DNA from: Brachionus plicatilis
Taxonomy: Eukaryota > Rotifera > Eurotatoria > Ploima > Brachionidae
Length of the DNA: 64,000 bases
Direction of reading: 5' to 3'
NCBI GenBank assembly: GCA_010279815.1
Contig: QEOQ01000688.1
Span: 1,259,789 to 1,323,788, forward strand
Shown: one piece after another, positions 61,827 through 64,000 of the stretch
How the letters are laid out: every line of letters begins with the position of its first letter
How positions within the stretch are numbered: the first letter of the stretch is position 1
Notes under the pieces: model-generated
Databases searched by the model: none
Told to the model about the DNA's origin: nothing
The model's input: only the letters and a program-made list of their open reading frames with translations
Translations under genes and position numbers: made by a program

Positions 61827-62837
61827 AAGTTGTATTTGCAATATTTTAAAATTTTTGTAAGTGTTTAATTTTAAATTTCGAAATTTTTATTTCAAAACCA
61901 ACTTAAAATTCATTCAGTTTTTTTGGAAAATCAATAATTGTTAAATGAAATTTTTTTTTTGTTTTTTTTTTTTAAAGTCCTGTAACATTTTTTGTTACAT
62001 CATGTGCTAAATTCTTATTTTATCTCTCATTACATTCAAAATAAATACAAATTTAAGATTTTGAACTGAACTTTTTGAACGAAATTCACAATACTCTTGA
62101 ACAGACTTTTTATCTGCCGGATACAACGTTTAAGATTTTTTCTCTGCATTTCAATATTGATTATTTAATTATACAAAGGCTTTAGAGACTTAAAGCTTTT
62201 GAATAGACCTAATTTAATTAAATTTAATAAAACGTCATTAAAACCTTTGATTTTTTTTAATAATTTTTTTAAGCATCGCCAATAAAGGCGTAATTTTATA
62301 AAATAAAAAATAATAATAATATATTTGTTTGAAAAAGATTGTATCAGCTGAAAAATTTTGCAGGACCAATTAAAAATAATTGACATTTAAAAAAAAAGTT
62401 TTTTAAATTTTAAATTCTTTTTTTTGGTCCTTGTTTCAAAATTCACGATATCCAACAAATCAATTAGAGAATTAAGTAGAATTGTTGAAGTAAAAGCGAA
62501 TAATTTGATGTAGAAAAATGAGTTGGAAAATTATGTTCGATCATACCCAGATTTTTTTTAAAGGACTCATTCAGATGTTACAAAAAAGAAAATCTGATCT
62601 CGGATATGACAACTAAATTTATCGTCGATATGAAAAAAAGACAAAATTAATAGCAAGTTTAATCCAAATATTTATTGTAATTTTCAAAGAATAAATAGAT
62701 AAAATCATAAACATATTTTTAAGTATTCAATACTAATCATAATTTATTTCAAAATCATAATTTTTATATGTAAAATTCAAAATTAATAATATTTAAAATT
62801 TTTTGAAAAATTTGAAAAAATAAAACATTTTTTTAGA
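61827..62837. other. spacer upstream of the Derlin gene
   Basis: 61960-62110 is a diverged inverted relative of 54660-54800 (TTCAAAAAGTTCA and GTAACA...TGTTAC blocks). The remainder is AT-rich, with no supported frame. The right end is the presumed promoter and 5' UTR of the Derlin-like gene. Confidence 0.5.
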
Positions 62838-64000
62838 ATGTCAGCTGTTGGAACAGATTTCAAGGATTGGTTCAACTCCATACCGAAGATAACAAGATTT
62901 TGGTTTAGTGGTTCGGTTATAATACCAATCCTGTCAAGACTGGGAATTCTAAATCCGATTTATTTGATCCTGCTATTGGAACCGTTCTTAAAAGACTTTC
63001 ATGTGAGCATTTTTCAAAATAATTTATCGTTCTAAAATGCGTTAAAAATATATGAGTAAATTTATTTAACATTCAAATATTTATTTAAAGTTTTGGAGAC
63101 CAGTAACAGCCTTATTTTTTTATCCGATTACACCCCAAAGCGGATTTTCTTACTTAATAAATTTGTATTTTTTGTATACATATTCAGTTGGATTAGAGAA
63201 TTGTAAAATTTTTATTTGAATAAAAAAATAATATTAGTCGCCAATTTACTTATATTTATTTTAGCAAGTTACGAGGGTAAACCAGCAGACTACTTATTCA
63301 TGCTAGTCTTTAATTGGCTTATATTGACAATTGTCGGATTTATTTTGAAATTTCAAGTAAAATCTATTATAGAGACTAACTATTTTTTTAAATTTTGTAT
63401 CCATCCTAAGATATTAATGGATCCAATGATAATGAGTGTGATGTATATTTGGTCACAAATCAACCGAGATCAAATTGTTAGCTTTTGGTTCGGAACAAGA
63501 TTTAAGGTATAATTGAAAATAGAATATTTTTTAAAATTTAAATTTAAATTTGTATAGGCTTTATATTTACCATGGTAATAATTAAATTGATCTCAAAAAA
63601 TTTTCATGAAAATTAATACTCAAGGGTTTTACTTGCGTTCAATATGATAATACGTGGAAGGTATCTTTATGCATACATAAAAATTCTAAAATAATTATAT
63701 TTTTCTTGAAACTTAGTGGGATTTCAGAACTGGTTGGTATTCTGGTGGGCCATCTATATTTTTTTTTAATGTTTCGCTATCCTGAAACTAATGGAATTCA
63801 TATTTTGAAGACACCAGAAATTTTGTAAGTAAAATATCAATATTCTTAATTGAATATTTTTTACTCTTAAACTATTCCAAAAGCTTTGTCATATTCATAA
63901 TTACCATACTTGTAATTATTAACATTTTTTTTTAGATACAAGTATTTTCCAAGTCGAAGAACAAATTTTAACAATTCAGCCAGAAGAGAAAATAATGTTG
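62838..64000 (+). CDS. DERL1: Derlin-1-type ER-associated degradation protein (5' part)
   Basis: Exons 62838-63002, 63091-63202, 63265-63356, 63411-63506, 63558-63574, 63625-63660, 63717-63824 and 63936 onward join in phase; the window ends inside the last one. Derlins are rhomboid-like pseudoproteases in the ER membrane that help retrotranslocate misfolded proteins to p97. Landmarks: WFNSIPKITRFWFSGSVIIP, FWRPVTALFFYP, KPADYLFMLVFNWLILTIVG, MSVMYIWSQINRDQIVSFWF then GTRFKALYLPWVLLAFNMII, and GHLYFFLMFRYPE. The WR motif and the GxxxS-like RGSGISELVG region are present. The start is the first Met, matching the family N-terminus. Exons of 17 and 36 nt are unusually small. The C-terminal tail is outside the window. 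Confidence 0.93.

Noticed and set aside
1..64000. CRISPR arrays, rRNA genes and operon-like organisation
   Set aside because: No regularly spaced repeat-spacer units or rRNA cores were seen, and spliced genes with GT-AG introns exclude a prokaryotic origin.

Overview
This is metazoan nuclear DNA. It is very AT-rich, with spliced genes, GT-AG introns mostly 45-80 nt long, Lys/Asn-rich proteins and many transposon remnants. The gene set (a spectraplakin, a Gs alpha subunit, CDK12/13, CHMP5, MRPS22, Derlin, RMDN and a peptide-type GPCR) fits a small protostome invertebrate. The short introns, strong AT bias and LINE/MITE load would suit a monogonont rotifer such as Brachionus, but that is inference and other compact invertebrates are possible. 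I saw no rRNA, no convincing tRNA and no CRISPR array.

Layout, left to right. 1-300: wreck of a Tc1/mariner transposase (-). 1408-3707: RMDN/FAM82-type TPR protein with an N-terminal membrane anchor (+, 7 exons). 6931-8547: intronless class A GPCR (+). 8548-14390: gene desert holding two inverted foldback MITE copies, a LINE reverse-transcriptase stub and a frame-broken Cys-rich exon. 14529-16077: Gs alpha (+, 7 coding exons and a 5' UTR intron). 18542-41898: one large spectraplakin (MACF1/dystonin/Shot) gene on the minus strand. It has two CH domains, a plakin domain with SH3, plakin repeats in separate exons, a rod encoded by one 9.7-kb exon, two EF-hands and a GAR domain. 43556-46346: CDK12/13 kinase (-). 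48140-49271: MRPS22 (-), with pieces of its first exon duplicated about 1.3 kb away. 49338-50789: unclassified element with terminal inverted repeats. 52338-53003: CHMP5 (-). 54.1-62.1 kb: nested transposon island, framed by two 522-bp inverted arms that look almost identical. 62838-64000: 5' part of a Derlin-1-type gene (+), running off the window.

The genes do not form an operon or a pathway; they are ordinary housekeeping and signalling genes. The most unusual points are the transposon island with near-identical long inverted arms and a SWIM zinc-finger relic; a MITE with a perfect 9-bp target duplication and a second copy split by a retroelement insertion; the exon-phase logic of the spectraplakin gene, which points to three alternative first coding exons; and two lineage oddities in signalling proteins (a GPCR with Lys in place of the DRY arginine, and a Gs alpha without the MGC amino terminus). 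Splice sites and product names come from reading the sequence by eye; no database search was run.
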